DNA of 64,000 nucleotides from CAYYWP01 sp050176585 (lineage in GTDB: Bacteria; Desulfobacterota; Binatia; HRBIN30; CADEER01). The stretch lies in the NCBI GenBank assembly GCA_050176585.1, contig JBFXHX010000012.1, positions 1 to 64,000 of the forward strand, written 5' to 3'. Positions 27,601 through 34,670 of the stretch are shown here, one piece after another. Position 1 is the stretch's first letter, and each line of letters begins with the position of its first letter. The notes beneath the pieces were generated by a model that saw nothing but the letters and a program-made list of their open reading frames with translations, was not told where the DNA came from and did not search any database. Made by a program: the position numbers and the translations under genes.

Positions 27601-29145
27601 CGAGAGCACCGCCAGCGGCGTGTCGGTGCCCATCGAGCCCACTGCCTCCTGGCCGTTGATCGCCATGGGCGCGAGCAGCAGCCGCACGTCCTCGAGCGTG
27701 TAGCCGAAGCACTGCTGGCGGCAGAGCAGATCGTCACCGGGTTCGACCGACGGCACCTGTTCCGGCGGCGGCAGGTCGGACTGGCGCACGAGGTTGAGGT
27801 CCAGCCAGGTCCGATAGGGATGGCGCGCCGCCATGCCCTCCTTCAGCTCCTCGTCGGCGATGATGCGGCCCTGCGCCGTGTCGACCAGGAACATGCGCCC
27901 CGGTTGCAGGCGGTCCTTGTGCAGGACGTTTTCCGGCGGGATGTCCAGCACGCCCACCTCGGAGGCCATCACGACGAAACCGTCCTTAGTGACGACGTAG
28001 CGCGAAGGGCGCAGCCCATTGCGGTCGAGCACCGCGCCGATGACCGTCCCGTCGGTGAACGCGATCGAAGCCGGGCCGTCCCACGGCTCCATGAGCGACG
28101 AGTGGTACTCGTAGAACGCCTTCTTCGCGTCGCTCATCGTCTCGTGGTTCTGCCACGCTTCCGGAATCATCATCATGACGGCGTGCGGCAGCGAGCGGCC
28201 GGTGTGCGTGAGCAATTCGAGGGCGTTGTCGAACATCGCCGAGTCGGAACCGTTGGGCTCGATGATCGGCAGAATCTTCTGCATGTCGTCGCCGAACAGC
28301 GGCGAGGCGAACTGCCCCTGGCGCGCATGCATCCAATTGATGTTGCCGCGCAGCGTGTTGATCTCGCCGTTGTGCGCGACGAAGCGGTACGGGTGCGCGC
28401 GGTCCCAGGACGGTAGCGTGTTGGTGGAGAAGCGCTGGTGCACGAGCGCGAGGGCGCTGGTGAGGTCGCTGTCCACCAGGTCGAGATAGAAGGCGGGAAT
28501 CTGCTCCGGCAGCAGCAACCCCTTGTACACCAGCGTGCGCGAGGACAGGCTCGGCACGTAGAAGAACTCGCGGTCGTTCAACGCCGACTCGCGGATGGCG
28601 CGCTCCACGCGCTTGCGGATCACGTAGAGCTTGCGCTCGAGCCCGACCGGATCGGCGGTGCGGCGCCCCTTGCCGATGAAGATCTGGCGGATCACGGGCA
28701 GGTTGCTCTGCGCCAGCCGCCCGCAGCGGCTCGCGTCGACCGGCACCGTCCGCCACCCCAGCAGCCGCTGGCCCTCCTCGCGCACCACCTTGGCGAAGGT
28801 CTGTTCGCAGTAGTTGCGCTCGCGCACGTTCGGCGGCAGGAACACGAGCCCGACGCCGTACTCGCCGACCGGCGGTAGCGCGATGTCGATCGCCTCGCAC
28901 GCCTTGCGCAGGAAGCGGTCGGGGACTTGGATGAGGATGCCCGCCCCGTCGCCGGTCTCCGGATCGCACCCGCACGCGCCGCGGTGGGTGAGATTCTGCA
29001 GAACCGTGAGGCCCTGGCGAATGATGTCGTGCGACTGGGCGCCGGTGATGTTCGCGACGAACCCTACCCCGCAGGCGTCGTGCTCGAACGCCGGATCGTA
29101 CAGCCCCTGCTTGCGCAACCGTCGCATCGTCGCAATCCCGCTCAC
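24601..29145 (-). CDS. gltB: Glutamate synthase (NADPH) large subunit
   Basis: This 1514-residue protein carries the class II glutamine amidotransferase domain with the nucleophile in HDACGVGFV (Cys19 counting from ATG 29127, exposed after propeptide removal). A central domain, the FMN-binding synthase domain with GGKSNTGEGGEDP, and the 3Fe-4S cysteines in CVMMRVCHLNTCPVGIATQ follow. The C-terminal Gly-rich beta-helix has MSGGLIVAVP and GATGGEVFLRG. It makes two glutamates from glutamine and 2-oxoglutarate. GTG 29145 overlaps the stop of the upstream regulator gene (GTGA); ATG 29127, six codons in, is an equally good start. Confidence 0.97.
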   Translation of the reverse strand: MSGIATMRRLRKQGLYDPAFEHDACGVGFVANITGAQSHDIIRQGLTVLQNLTHRGACGCDPETGDGAGILIQVPDRFLRKACEAIDIALPPVGEYGVGLVFLPPNVRERNYCEQTFAKVVREEGQRLLGWRTVPVDASRCGRLAQSNLPVIRQIFIGKGRRTADPVGLERKLYVIRKRVERAIRESALNDREFFYVPSLSSRTLVYKGLLLPEQIPAFYLDLVDSDLTSALALVHQRFSTNTLPSWDRAHPYRFVAHNGEINTLRGNINWMHARQGQFASPLFGDDMQKILPIIEPNGSDSAMFDNALELLTHTGRSLPHAVMMMIPEAWQNHETMSDAKKAFYEYHSSLMEPWDGPASIAFTDGTVIGAVLDRNGLRPSRYVVTKDGFVVMASEVGVLDIPPENVLHKDRLQPGRMFLVDTAQGRIIADEELKEGMAARHPYRTWLDLNLVRQSDLPPPEQVPSVEPGDDLLCRQQCFGYTLEDVRLLLAPMAINGQEAVGSMGTDTPLAVLSNKPQPLFNYFKQLFAQVTNPPIDPIREDLVMSAVTTLGAEENLFEETPEHCRQLRLETPILTNAEMAQVKAIRRGVLRAVTLPIRYPVAEGGAGLRAALDALCARAAEAVAAGATILVLSDRDIDEQHAPIPSLLAVGAVHHHLIREGTRTRCGIALESGEPREVMHFALLVGYGCAAINPYLAFETLVDMVRAHILKDVEPDEAIKHYIKAITKGLLKVASKMGISTLQSYRGAQIFEAIGLNRDVIEQYFTWTPSRIDGIGLDVIAAECAARHHHAYAISPALDGDLDVGGHYQWRRRGEFHMYNPESIAKLQHAVRKGSYALFKEYSRLVDDQNRELCTLRGLLRFKPSKPVPIEEVEPASGIVTRFKTGAMSLGSISREAHENLAIAMNRIGGKSNTGEGGEDPVRFSPDANGDSRRSAIKQVASGRFGVTSYYLVNCDELQIKMAQGAKPGEGGQLPGHKVDEYIARIRYSTPGVGLISPPPHHDIYSIEDLAQLIHDLKNSNNRASISVKLVAEVGVGTVAAGVSKAKADIVLISGHDGGTGASPLTSIKHAGIPWELGLAETQQVLVMNDLRGRIRVETDGQLKTGRDVAIAALLGAEEFGFASAALVASGCVMMRVCHLNTCPVGIATQDPVLRAKFEGRPEHVVNFMLFVAEELREYMAALGFRSIDEMVGRVDRLDARDAIEHWKAKGVDLTQILHRPEVPPEVATHCVTTQDHGLEQALDNQLIELARPALEHGTAVEIALPIRNTNRTVCTMLSAEVSRRWGEAGLPPETIRISFAGSAGQSFGAFMATGLSVHLEGDANDYFAKGMSGGLIVAVPPARATFVPEENIIVGNVSLYGATGGEVFLRGMAGERFAVRNSGATAVVEGVGDHGCEYMTRGQVVVLGKTGRNFAAGMSGGVAYVLDEDGDFAVRCNNGMVELEALDGRDADRLKDLIHRHYQLTQSAVAWRILSGWKDCIARFVKVMPTEYRRILAKQHLDSDAARLASV

Positions 29146-29684
29146 CGGCCCGAACCCGCGTGCACCAGCCGGGTCAACGCGCGCCGCGGCTGCCGCCGCT
29201 GGGGCGGCGTCTCGGCCTGCACGAGCAGCTGTCGCTCCGTATGCGTCGACAGCACGACCATGGTCTCGGTCCGCGACACGCCTTCAATTGCGCGCAGATG
29301 GCTGATCAAGGCCTCGAGCGAGCCGGTGTCGACGGTCTTGACCTTCAGCAACAGCGTGTACCCGCCGGTCACGTGATGGCACTCCAGCACCTCCGGCCAC
29401 GAGGCGATCTTCTCTTCCACGGCATCGATCCCGCTCGGCTGCGATGTCTGCACGCCGATGAACGCGGTGATGTCACAGCCGAGCTTGCGCGCGTCTACCA
29501 GAGCGCTGTAGCCGAGGATCACCCCACCCTCTTCGAGCTTCTTGATCCGCTCGATGACCGCGGGCGCGGATAAGCCCACCTGCTGGCCGATCTTGGCCAG
29601 CGGGGTCTTGCAGTGCTCCTGGAGCAGGGCGAGGATCTGAATGTCGATAGTGTCGAGCTCCATCTGCTGCGGTTCTGATTTCAT
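29142..29684 (-). CDS. Lrp/AsnC-family transcriptional regulator
   Basis: The 180-residue protein has an N-terminal winged HTH (LDTIDIQILALLQEHCKTPL, IGQQVGLSAPAVIERIKKLE; about residues 10-60) and a RAM effector-binding domain (about 70-150) with the ligand-loop motif CHHVTGGYTLLLKV. A basic tail of about 30 residues (QRRQPRRALTRLVHAG) is longer than usual. It is the first gene of the lrp-gltB-gltD unit and its stop overlaps gltB, so it probably controls this operon and itself in response to an amino acid, as Lrp does for gltBD in enteric bacteria. A candidate operator lies 50 bases upstream. Confidence 0.92.
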   Translation of the reverse strand: MKSEPQQMELDTIDIQILALLQEHCKTPLAKIGQQVGLSAPAVIERIKKLEEGGVILGYSALVDARKLGCDITAFIGVQTSQPSGIDAVEEKIASWPEVLECHHVTGGYTLLLKVKTVDTGSLEALISHLRAIEGVSRTETMVVLSTHTERQLLVQAETPPQRRQPRRALTRLVHAGSGR

Positions 29685-29734
29685 TGGGAATACCTGCCCG
29701 CTACTTCAGTCAGCTGCGCAAATCAATCACTTCT

Positions 29735-29749
29735 CCGAATGAAATTCTG
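29735..29749 (-). promoter_or_regulatory. Candidate Lrp-type operator upstream of lrp-gltBD
   Basis: On the minus strand this reads CAGAATTTCATTCGG. It agrees at 12 of 15 positions with the E. coli Lrp consensus YAGHAWATTWTDCTR and contains the dyad GAAT-N3-ATTC. It lies about 50 bases before the regulator's start, inside an AT-richer patch (29720-29800) that is the only such patch nearby. The site is inferred, not shown. Confidence 0.45.
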
Positions 29750-29833
29750 CCAAGCGTGCAAATCGCAGAATGACCGTCAATTCAGCTCGTACGCAATCGA
29801 CCCGCCTGAGGGCTGGAGTTACACGTCGGCGCG

Positions 29834-29905
29834 TTAGGGATTAGGTCCAGCAGTCATACTTCAGGCCCGCTGCGGCCCTACCCCGAAACCTCCTAACCCC
29901 CTAAT
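29834..29905 (-). other. Imperfect inverted repeat at the 3' end of the GDP-fucose-synthase-like gene
   Basis: TTAGGGATTAGG (29834-29845) pairs imperfectly with CCTAACCCCCTAA (29893-29905), which spans the gene's stop codon. The arms could form a long stem-loop acting as a transcription end before the lrp promoter. The intervening 47 bases and lack of a T-run make this weak. Confidence 0.25.
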
Positions 29906-30872
29906 CGCCGACGTTTATCCCCAAGAACCAATTGATCGTTTTCTGCAGGCCTTGGCGCAGCGGGGTGCGGGCGCGGAAGCCGAACAGGCGCTCGGCCCGC
30001 GTCGTGTCCAGAGAGCGGCGCGGCTGGCCGTCTGGCTGGCTGGCGTCCCAGACGATCTCGGGGTCCATGCCGAGCAGTTCGCTGATGCGGCCGACGAGCG
30101 CGCGGATCGAGATCTCCTCGCCCGAGCCGAGGTTCACGGGGTCGGTGCCGTCGTAGCGCTCGGCGGCGAGCAGAATGCCTTCGGCGGCGTCTTCGACGTA
30201 GAGAAATTCGCGCGTGGCGGCGCCGGTACCCCATACGGTTATGGCGGGCCGCTTGCCTGCCGGGGCGCAACGCCGGGATTGAACGAGCTTCCGAATCAGG
30301 GCCGGAATGACGTGCGAGGTCTCGAGGTCGATGTTGTCGCCCGGGCCATAGAGGTTCACCGGCATGAGGAAGATCGCGTTGTAGCCGTACTGGGCTCGGT
30401 ATGCCTGCGCTTGCACGAGGAGCATCTTCTTGGCCAGCCCGTACGGCGCATTGGTCTCTTCCGGATAACCGTCCCAGAGCGTCTCTTCGCGGAACGGCAC
30501 GGGGGCGAACTTCGGGTAATCGCACACCGTCCCGAGGGCGACGAATTTCGGCACGCCGGCGCGCCACGACTCGTGCATGAACTGCGTGCCCATCAACAAA
30601 TTGTCGTAGAAGAACTCCGCCGGGCGTTCGCGGTTCGCGCCGATGCCGCCGACGCGCGCGGCGAGATGCACGGCGAGATGCACCGGGGCGCCGCCGCGGC
30701 GCGAATCCGCCAGAAGGCGGCGAATCGCCGTGAGGTCGCGCAGATCGTAGTCGCGGCTGCGCGGCGCGATGATCTCCGCGGCGCCCCGTGCGCGTAGCGC
30801 CGCGACCAGATGGGTGCCGAGAAACCCGGCCCCACCGGTCACCAGCACGCGTTTGTCAGCCCACCAAGTCAC
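29901..30872 (-). CDS. GDP-L-fucose synthase-like NAD-dependent epimerase/dehydratase
   Basis: From GTG 30872 the 323-residue protein has the Rossmann motif VLVTGGAGFLGTHL. It also has the GDP-fucose-synthase signature HLAARVGGIGAN, the active-site segment GTVCDYPKFAPVPF (Thr in place of the more common Ser) and the catalytic Tyr-Lys pair in TNAPYGLAKKML. The VNLYGPGDNIDLETSHVIPAL and REFLYVEDAAEGI segments also match. The family converts GDP-4-keto-6-deoxymannose to GDP-L-fucose for surface polysaccharide. No GDP-mannose dehydratase is nearby, so the natural substrate may differ. An upstream in-frame ATG at 31484 would run across the ROK gene and is rejected. It follows the ROK kinase by 121 bases. 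Confidence 0.85.
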   Translation of the reverse strand: MTWWADKRVLVTGGAGFLGTHLVAALRARGAAEIIAPRSRDYDLRDLTAIRRLLADSRRGGAPVHLAVHLAARVGGIGANRERPAEFFYDNLLMGTQFMHESWRAGVPKFVALGTVCDYPKFAPVPFREETLWDGYPEETNAPYGLAKKMLLVQAQAYRAQYGYNAIFLMPVNLYGPGDNIDLETSHVIPALIRKLVQSRRCAPAGKRPAITVWGTGAATREFLYVEDAAEGILLAAERYDGTDPVNLGSGEEISIRALVGRISELLGMDPEIVWDASQPDGQPRRSLDTTRAERLFGFRARTPLRQGLQKTINWFLGINVGD

Positions 30873-30993
30873 CGGTGCGAGCCGCTCCAGCGCGGGGGCG
30901 AGAAGGCACGCGCGCGGCGCCCGTGCACGGCAGCCGGGCGCTGGCGTGGGCGCGCGCTGGCGCGCAATGCGGAAACGCCGTCGCCGCGGCGTG

Positions 30994-31911
30994 TCATGCC
31001 GCCGCGCGCTCCTCGTACGCGTCGAGCAGCGCGGCGCCGAGGACGCCGGCGGAGTCGCCGAGGCGGTTGCGCAGGATCGGGGTACGCAGCTCGTCGTTGA
31101 ACACGTAACGGGCCACCGCGCCCACGCCCGCGACGTAGAGCTCGTCGATGTTGGAGAGGCCACCGCCGAGAACGACGGCGTCGGGATCGAGGATGCTGAT
31201 GACATTGCCGAGCGCGTGGCCGAAGTGGTCGAGGAACTCTTCCAGCACCGCGCCGGCCAGCCGTTCGCCGGCGCGCGCGCGCCCGACGATCTCCTCCATG
31301 GCGGCCGGCGCGCCGCCGCGCTCGCGATAGCGGCTTTCGACGGCGGGACCGGCGAGCAGCGTCTCCACGCAACCGCGCCCGCCGCAGTAGCACGGCCGTC
31401 CAGCCGGCTCGATTCGATGGTGGCCCCACTCGCCGGCGATGTGTTGTGGGCCGCTCCACAGCCGGCCATCGATGACCAGGCCACCGCCGACCCCAGTGCC
31501 CATGATCACCCCGAACACCAGCCGCGCGCCCTGCCCCGCTCCATGGCGCGCCTCGGCGAGGGCGAAGCAGTTCGCATCGTTCTCCACCCGCAGCGGGCGC
31601 CCGATGCGGCGGGCGAGATCGCCGGCGAGATCGGCGCCGTTGAGGCACGTGGTGTTGCAGTTTTTCATGCGGCCGCTGCGACTCGACACGGCGCCCGGCG
31701 TGCCGACGCCGATCGAAGCGCAACCGGGTGCTCGCGCCAGAAGCGCGCAGGCGAGCTCGCCCACCCGATCGACGATGTGCGCGTACCCGCGCGCGCTCTC
31801 GGTGAGCACGCGCTCGCGCGCGACTACGCGACCGTCGGCATCGTCCACCACGACGCCCTCGATCTTGGTGCCGCCGAGATCGATGCCCAGGCGGAGGGGC
31901 ATGCGCGCCAT
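30994..31911 (-). CDS. ROK-family sugar kinase
   Basis: The 305-residue protein has the phosphate-binding LGIDLGGTKIEGVVVDD, the catalytic-region VENDANCFALAEA and FGVIMGTGVGGGLVIDG. The ROK-specific GEWGHHRIEP follows, with a Zn-binding cysteine cluster in CYCGGRGCVET. These mark a functional ROK kinase rather than a ROK repressor (no HTH domain). The substrate is probably a hexose or N-acetylhexosamine. Together with the downstream nucleotide-sugar enzyme it suggests a sugar-activation pair. ATG 31911 and ATG 31902 are both plausible starts. Confidence 0.9.
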   Translation of the reverse strand: MARMPLRLGIDLGGTKIEGVVVDDADGRVVARERVLTESARGYAHIVDRVGELACALLARAPGCASIGVGTPGAVSSRSGRMKNCNTTCLNGADLAGDLARRIGRPLRVENDANCFALAEARHGAGQGARLVFGVIMGTGVGGGLVIDGRLWSGPQHIAGEWGHHRIEPAGRPCYCGGRGCVETLLAGPAVESRYRERGGAPAAMEEIVGRARAGERLAGAVLEEFLDHFGHALGNVISILDPDAVVLGGGLSNIDELYVAGVGAVARYVFNDELRTPILRNRLGDSAGVLGAALLDAYEERAAA

Positions 31912-32045
31912 GTGGCAAGTTCCGGGCCGCAGCGCAATCGCACGCGCATCACAGGCCTTGCACGCGGGCGCGTATGGTGCTCGCAGTTCCCGTCGGCTAT
32001 AAAGCCGGGGTTCATCACCGCCCGTACCCGTCAGGGAGGAAACTC

Positions 32046-32744
32046 ATGTCCAGCTCCGCCGGTCGCACGCTGCTCATCGTGGCCATTCTGGTCTCGGCCG
32101 TCCTGTTGGCAGCGGGGAACATCCTCTGCCACGCCCTCGTGGTGCAGGAGCTGACCGGCACGGTACCGCCCACCGGAGATGGCACCATCGAGCGCGCGAT
32201 CCACTCGGTGGGTCAACTGCTGGCGCAGCGGCCGCAGTTCGTCTGGTTCTTCACCGGCGCGCCGCTGGCCATCGGCGTGATCCTGGCCATTCTCGCCGCG
32301 ACCCTCGGGCGTCCGCAGGAGAGCGCGCGCGCCGCCGCCCCGGCGCCCGCCGCCGCTCCGGATGCAACCGCAGATGGCGCGCTGCGGATGCTGGCGCTGC
32401 TGCAGCAGGAGGGCCGGCTGATCGACTTCCTCGAGGAGGAGATCGAGCCCTACTCGGACGCCCAAGTGGGTGCCGCGGTCCGCGCGATCCACGCCGGCTG
32501 CCGCGAAGCGTTGCACAGCCGCATGGACATCGCGCGCATCTTCGCCCAGGAAGACGGCACCAGCATGGAGGTGCCGCCGGGCTTCAATCCAGCCGAGGTG
32601 CGCCTCACTGGCAACGTACACGGTCAGCCGCCGTTTCGCGGCGTGCTGCAGCACGGCGGCTGGCGCGCCACGCACGTGCGCCTGCCCCGCACCGCCGGCG
32701 TCGACCCCGCCGTTCTCGCGCCCGCGGAGGTGGAGGTCGCGTAA
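32046..32744 (+). CDS. DUF2760 membrane protein
   Basis: The 232-residue protein has two N-terminal membrane helices (LLIVAILVSAVLLAAGNIL; FVWFFTGAPLAIGVILAIL) and an Ala/Pro linker. The DUF2760 domain follows at about residues 115-232 (ALRMLALLQQEGRLIDFLEE, YSDAQVGAAVRAIHAGCREA, LPRTAGVDPAVLAPAEVEVA). A strong ribosome site (AGGGAGGAAA) precedes ATG 32046, and a TATAAA box at 31998-32003 may be its -10. The function of the family is unknown. It is followed 80 bases on by two Hsp70-like genes in the same direction; as far as I recall DUF2760 genes are usually found next to such Hsp70s, suggesting a membrane anchor or partner for them. Confidence 0.88.
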   Translation: MSSSAGRTLLIVAILVSAVLLAAGNILCHALVVQELTGTVPPTGDGTIERAIHSVGQLLAQRPQFVWFFTGAPLAIGVILAILAATLGRPQESARAAAPAPAAAPDATADGALRMLALLQQEGRLIDFLEEEIEPYSDAQVGAAVRAIHAGCREALHSRMDIARIFAQEDGTSMEVPPGFNPAEVRLTGNVHGQPPFRGVLQHGGWRATHVRLPRTAGVDPAVLAPAEVEVA

Positions 32745-32824
32745 CACCAGGGGCCGGCCCGGAGAGCGGCGCGCGCGACACCCGTTGCGTTCGGGGGCGT
32801 GCGTGTTCAGGTTCGAGAGTCATC

Positions 32825-34582
32825 ATGGCAGCGCGGTTCGTCATCGGCATCGACCTCGGCACCACCAACAGTGTGGTCGCATACGTCCCGGTCGATGCCT
32901 CGGCGCCAATTGCCTTGCTGCCGATCCCGCAGCTCACGGCGCCGGGCACGGTCGAAGCGCGCGCGCTCTTGCCGTCGTTCTGTTATCTGCCCGCTCCCGG
33001 TGAGCTGCCGGCCGCGGCGCGCCAGCTGCCATGGGGCAGCGCGGACGCCGTTGTGGTGGGCAGCTTCGCCCAGGCGCGCGGCAGCGAAGTACCGGACCGC
33101 GTGGTCGCCTCGGCCAAATCCTGGTTGTCCCACGCCGGCGTGGATCGCCGCGCGCCCATTCTGCCGTGGGGCGCTCCCGAGGATGTACCGCAGCTCACGC
33201 CAGTGGAGGCCTCGGCCCGCTATCTGGCGCACATCGCCGCGGCGTGGAACGCGGCTTTTCCCGCCGATCCGATCGCCGAGCAGGACGTGCTGCTCACGGT
33301 GCCCGCCTCGTTCGACCCGGCCGCCCGTGAGCTCACGGTGCAGGCGGCGGCCGAGGCCGGGCTGCCGCCGGTCACCTTGCTGGAAGAGCCGCAGGCGGCG
33401 CTGTACGCCTGGATCGACGCGAGCGCGGATGCCTGGCGCGAGCAACTCCGCCCCGGCGAGTCGCTGCTCGTGTGCGACGTCGGCGGCGGCACGTCGGATT
33501 TCAGCCTCATTGCGGCGCGCGACGAAGCGGGGCAGCTCGGCCTGGAACGGATCGCCGTCGGCGACCACATCCTGCTCGGCGGCGACAACATGGACCTCGC
33601 CCTCGCCTACCGCACCCGCGAACGCCTCGCGGCCTCCGGCACGGCGCTCGACGCGTGGCAGCTGCGCGGGCTGGTCGCGAGCTGCCGGAGCGCCAAGGAG
33701 CGGCTCCTCGCCGACCCGGGTGAGGAGAGCGTGGCGGTGAGCATTCTCGGCCGCGGCCGCAAGGTCGTCGGGGGGACGCTGCGCGCGGACATCGAGCAGG
33801 AAGACGCGCGCGGCGCGCTCCTCGACGGCTTCTTCCCGCGCTGCGCGTCCGCGGATCGCCCGCTCGCGCCTCGCCGCACGGGTCTCCAGGAGCTCGGCTT
33901 ACCCTACGCCGCCGACGCGGCGATCACCCGTCACCTCGCGCAATTTCTCGCGCGCAACGCCGCGGCCGCCTCGCCCAGCGCCGTGCTGTTCAACGGCGGC
34001 GTCATGCGCGCGGCGGCGCTGCGACAGCGCCTGCTGCAGGTGTTGGCGGAATGGTATCCCGAGCGCCCGCTGCGCGCGCTGGAGGGTTTCGATCCGGAGT
34101 ACGCGGTCGCGCGCGGCGCCGCGTACTACGGTCTGGCGCGCCGCGGCCGCGGCGTGCGCATCCGCGGCGGCACGGCGCGCACGTTCTACATCGGCGTGGA
34201 GACCGCCATGCCCGCCGTTCCCGGCCTGCGCGCGCCGATCAAGGCGCTCTGCGTCGTGCCGTACGGGCTCGAAGAGGGCAGCGCCGTCGAGCTACCGGCG
34301 CAGGAGTTCGGCCTGGTGGTCGGCGAGCCGACCGAGTTCCGCTTTCTCAGCTCGGCGACGCGCGGCGACGATCGCCCGGGCACATTGCTCGAGGTATGGG
34401 GCGAAGACGAGCTGGTCGAGCTGCCGCCGCTGCAAACCGCGCTCGACTGGGCCGGACACGAAGGCGCCACCATCCCCGTCCATCTGGAAGCCGACGTGAA
34501 CGCACTGGGGGTGCTCGAGCTGTGGTGCGTGAGCCGCGACGGCCAGCGCTGGCGGCTCGAGTTCAACGTCCGCAGCCGATGA
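32825..34582 (+). CDS. Non-canonical Hsp70-family protein A
   Basis: The 585-residue protein has the actin-like ATPase motifs: phosphate 1 GIDLGTTNSVVAYV (residues 8-21), connect 1 TLLEEPQAALYAW, phosphate 2 VCDVGGGTSDFSL, and the adenosine motif AVLFNGGVMRAAALRQRL. GDHILLGGDNMDLALA is also family-typical. After the ATPase domain there is a short beta-rich region of about 130 residues (TFYIGVETAMPAVPG through LEFNVRSR), much shorter than DnaK's substrate-binding domain and lacking its helical lid and any EEVD-like tail. It is thus not DnaK. It is clearly paralogous to the next gene, sharing long blocks such as the AKSWLxHxGVDR segment. Confidence 0.9.
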   Translation: MAARFVIGIDLGTTNSVVAYVPVDASAPIALLPIPQLTAPGTVEARALLPSFCYLPAPGELPAAARQLPWGSADAVVVGSFAQARGSEVPDRVVASAKSWLSHAGVDRRAPILPWGAPEDVPQLTPVEASARYLAHIAAAWNAAFPADPIAEQDVLLTVPASFDPAARELTVQAAAEAGLPPVTLLEEPQAALYAWIDASADAWREQLRPGESLLVCDVGGGTSDFSLIAARDEAGQLGLERIAVGDHILLGGDNMDLALAYRTRERLAASGTALDAWQLRGLVASCRSAKERLLADPGEESVAVSILGRGRKVVGGTLRADIEQEDARGALLDGFFPRCASADRPLAPRRTGLQELGLPYAADAAITRHLAQFLARNAAAASPSAVLFNGGVMRAAALRQRLLQVLAEWYPERPLRALEGFDPEYAVARGAAYYGLARRGRGVRIRGGTARTFYIGVETAMPAVPGLRAPIKALCVVPYGLEEGSAVELPAQEFGLVVGEPTEFRFLSSATRGDDRPGTLLEVWGEDELVELPPLQTALDWAGHEGATIPVHLEADVNALGVLELWCVSRDGQRWRLEFNVRSR

Positions 34583-34670
34583 CCAGGCGAGTGCACGCGC
34601 CAGCGCGGCGAGTCGCGGGCGCCACGGTCCACCGGAGCGGGCTGCCCGCGCGGGGCCGTTGAAGCAGGCA

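Noticed and set aside
24637..28416. Two long frames (706 and 548 codons) antisense to gltB
   Set aside because: They mirror the conserved glutamate synthase chain, have no motifs, and no ribosome sites.
32825..34582. Naming the first Hsp70-like gene dnaK
   Set aside because: The C-terminal part is short, lacks the beta-sandwich plus lid, and no grpE or dnaJ is adjacent.
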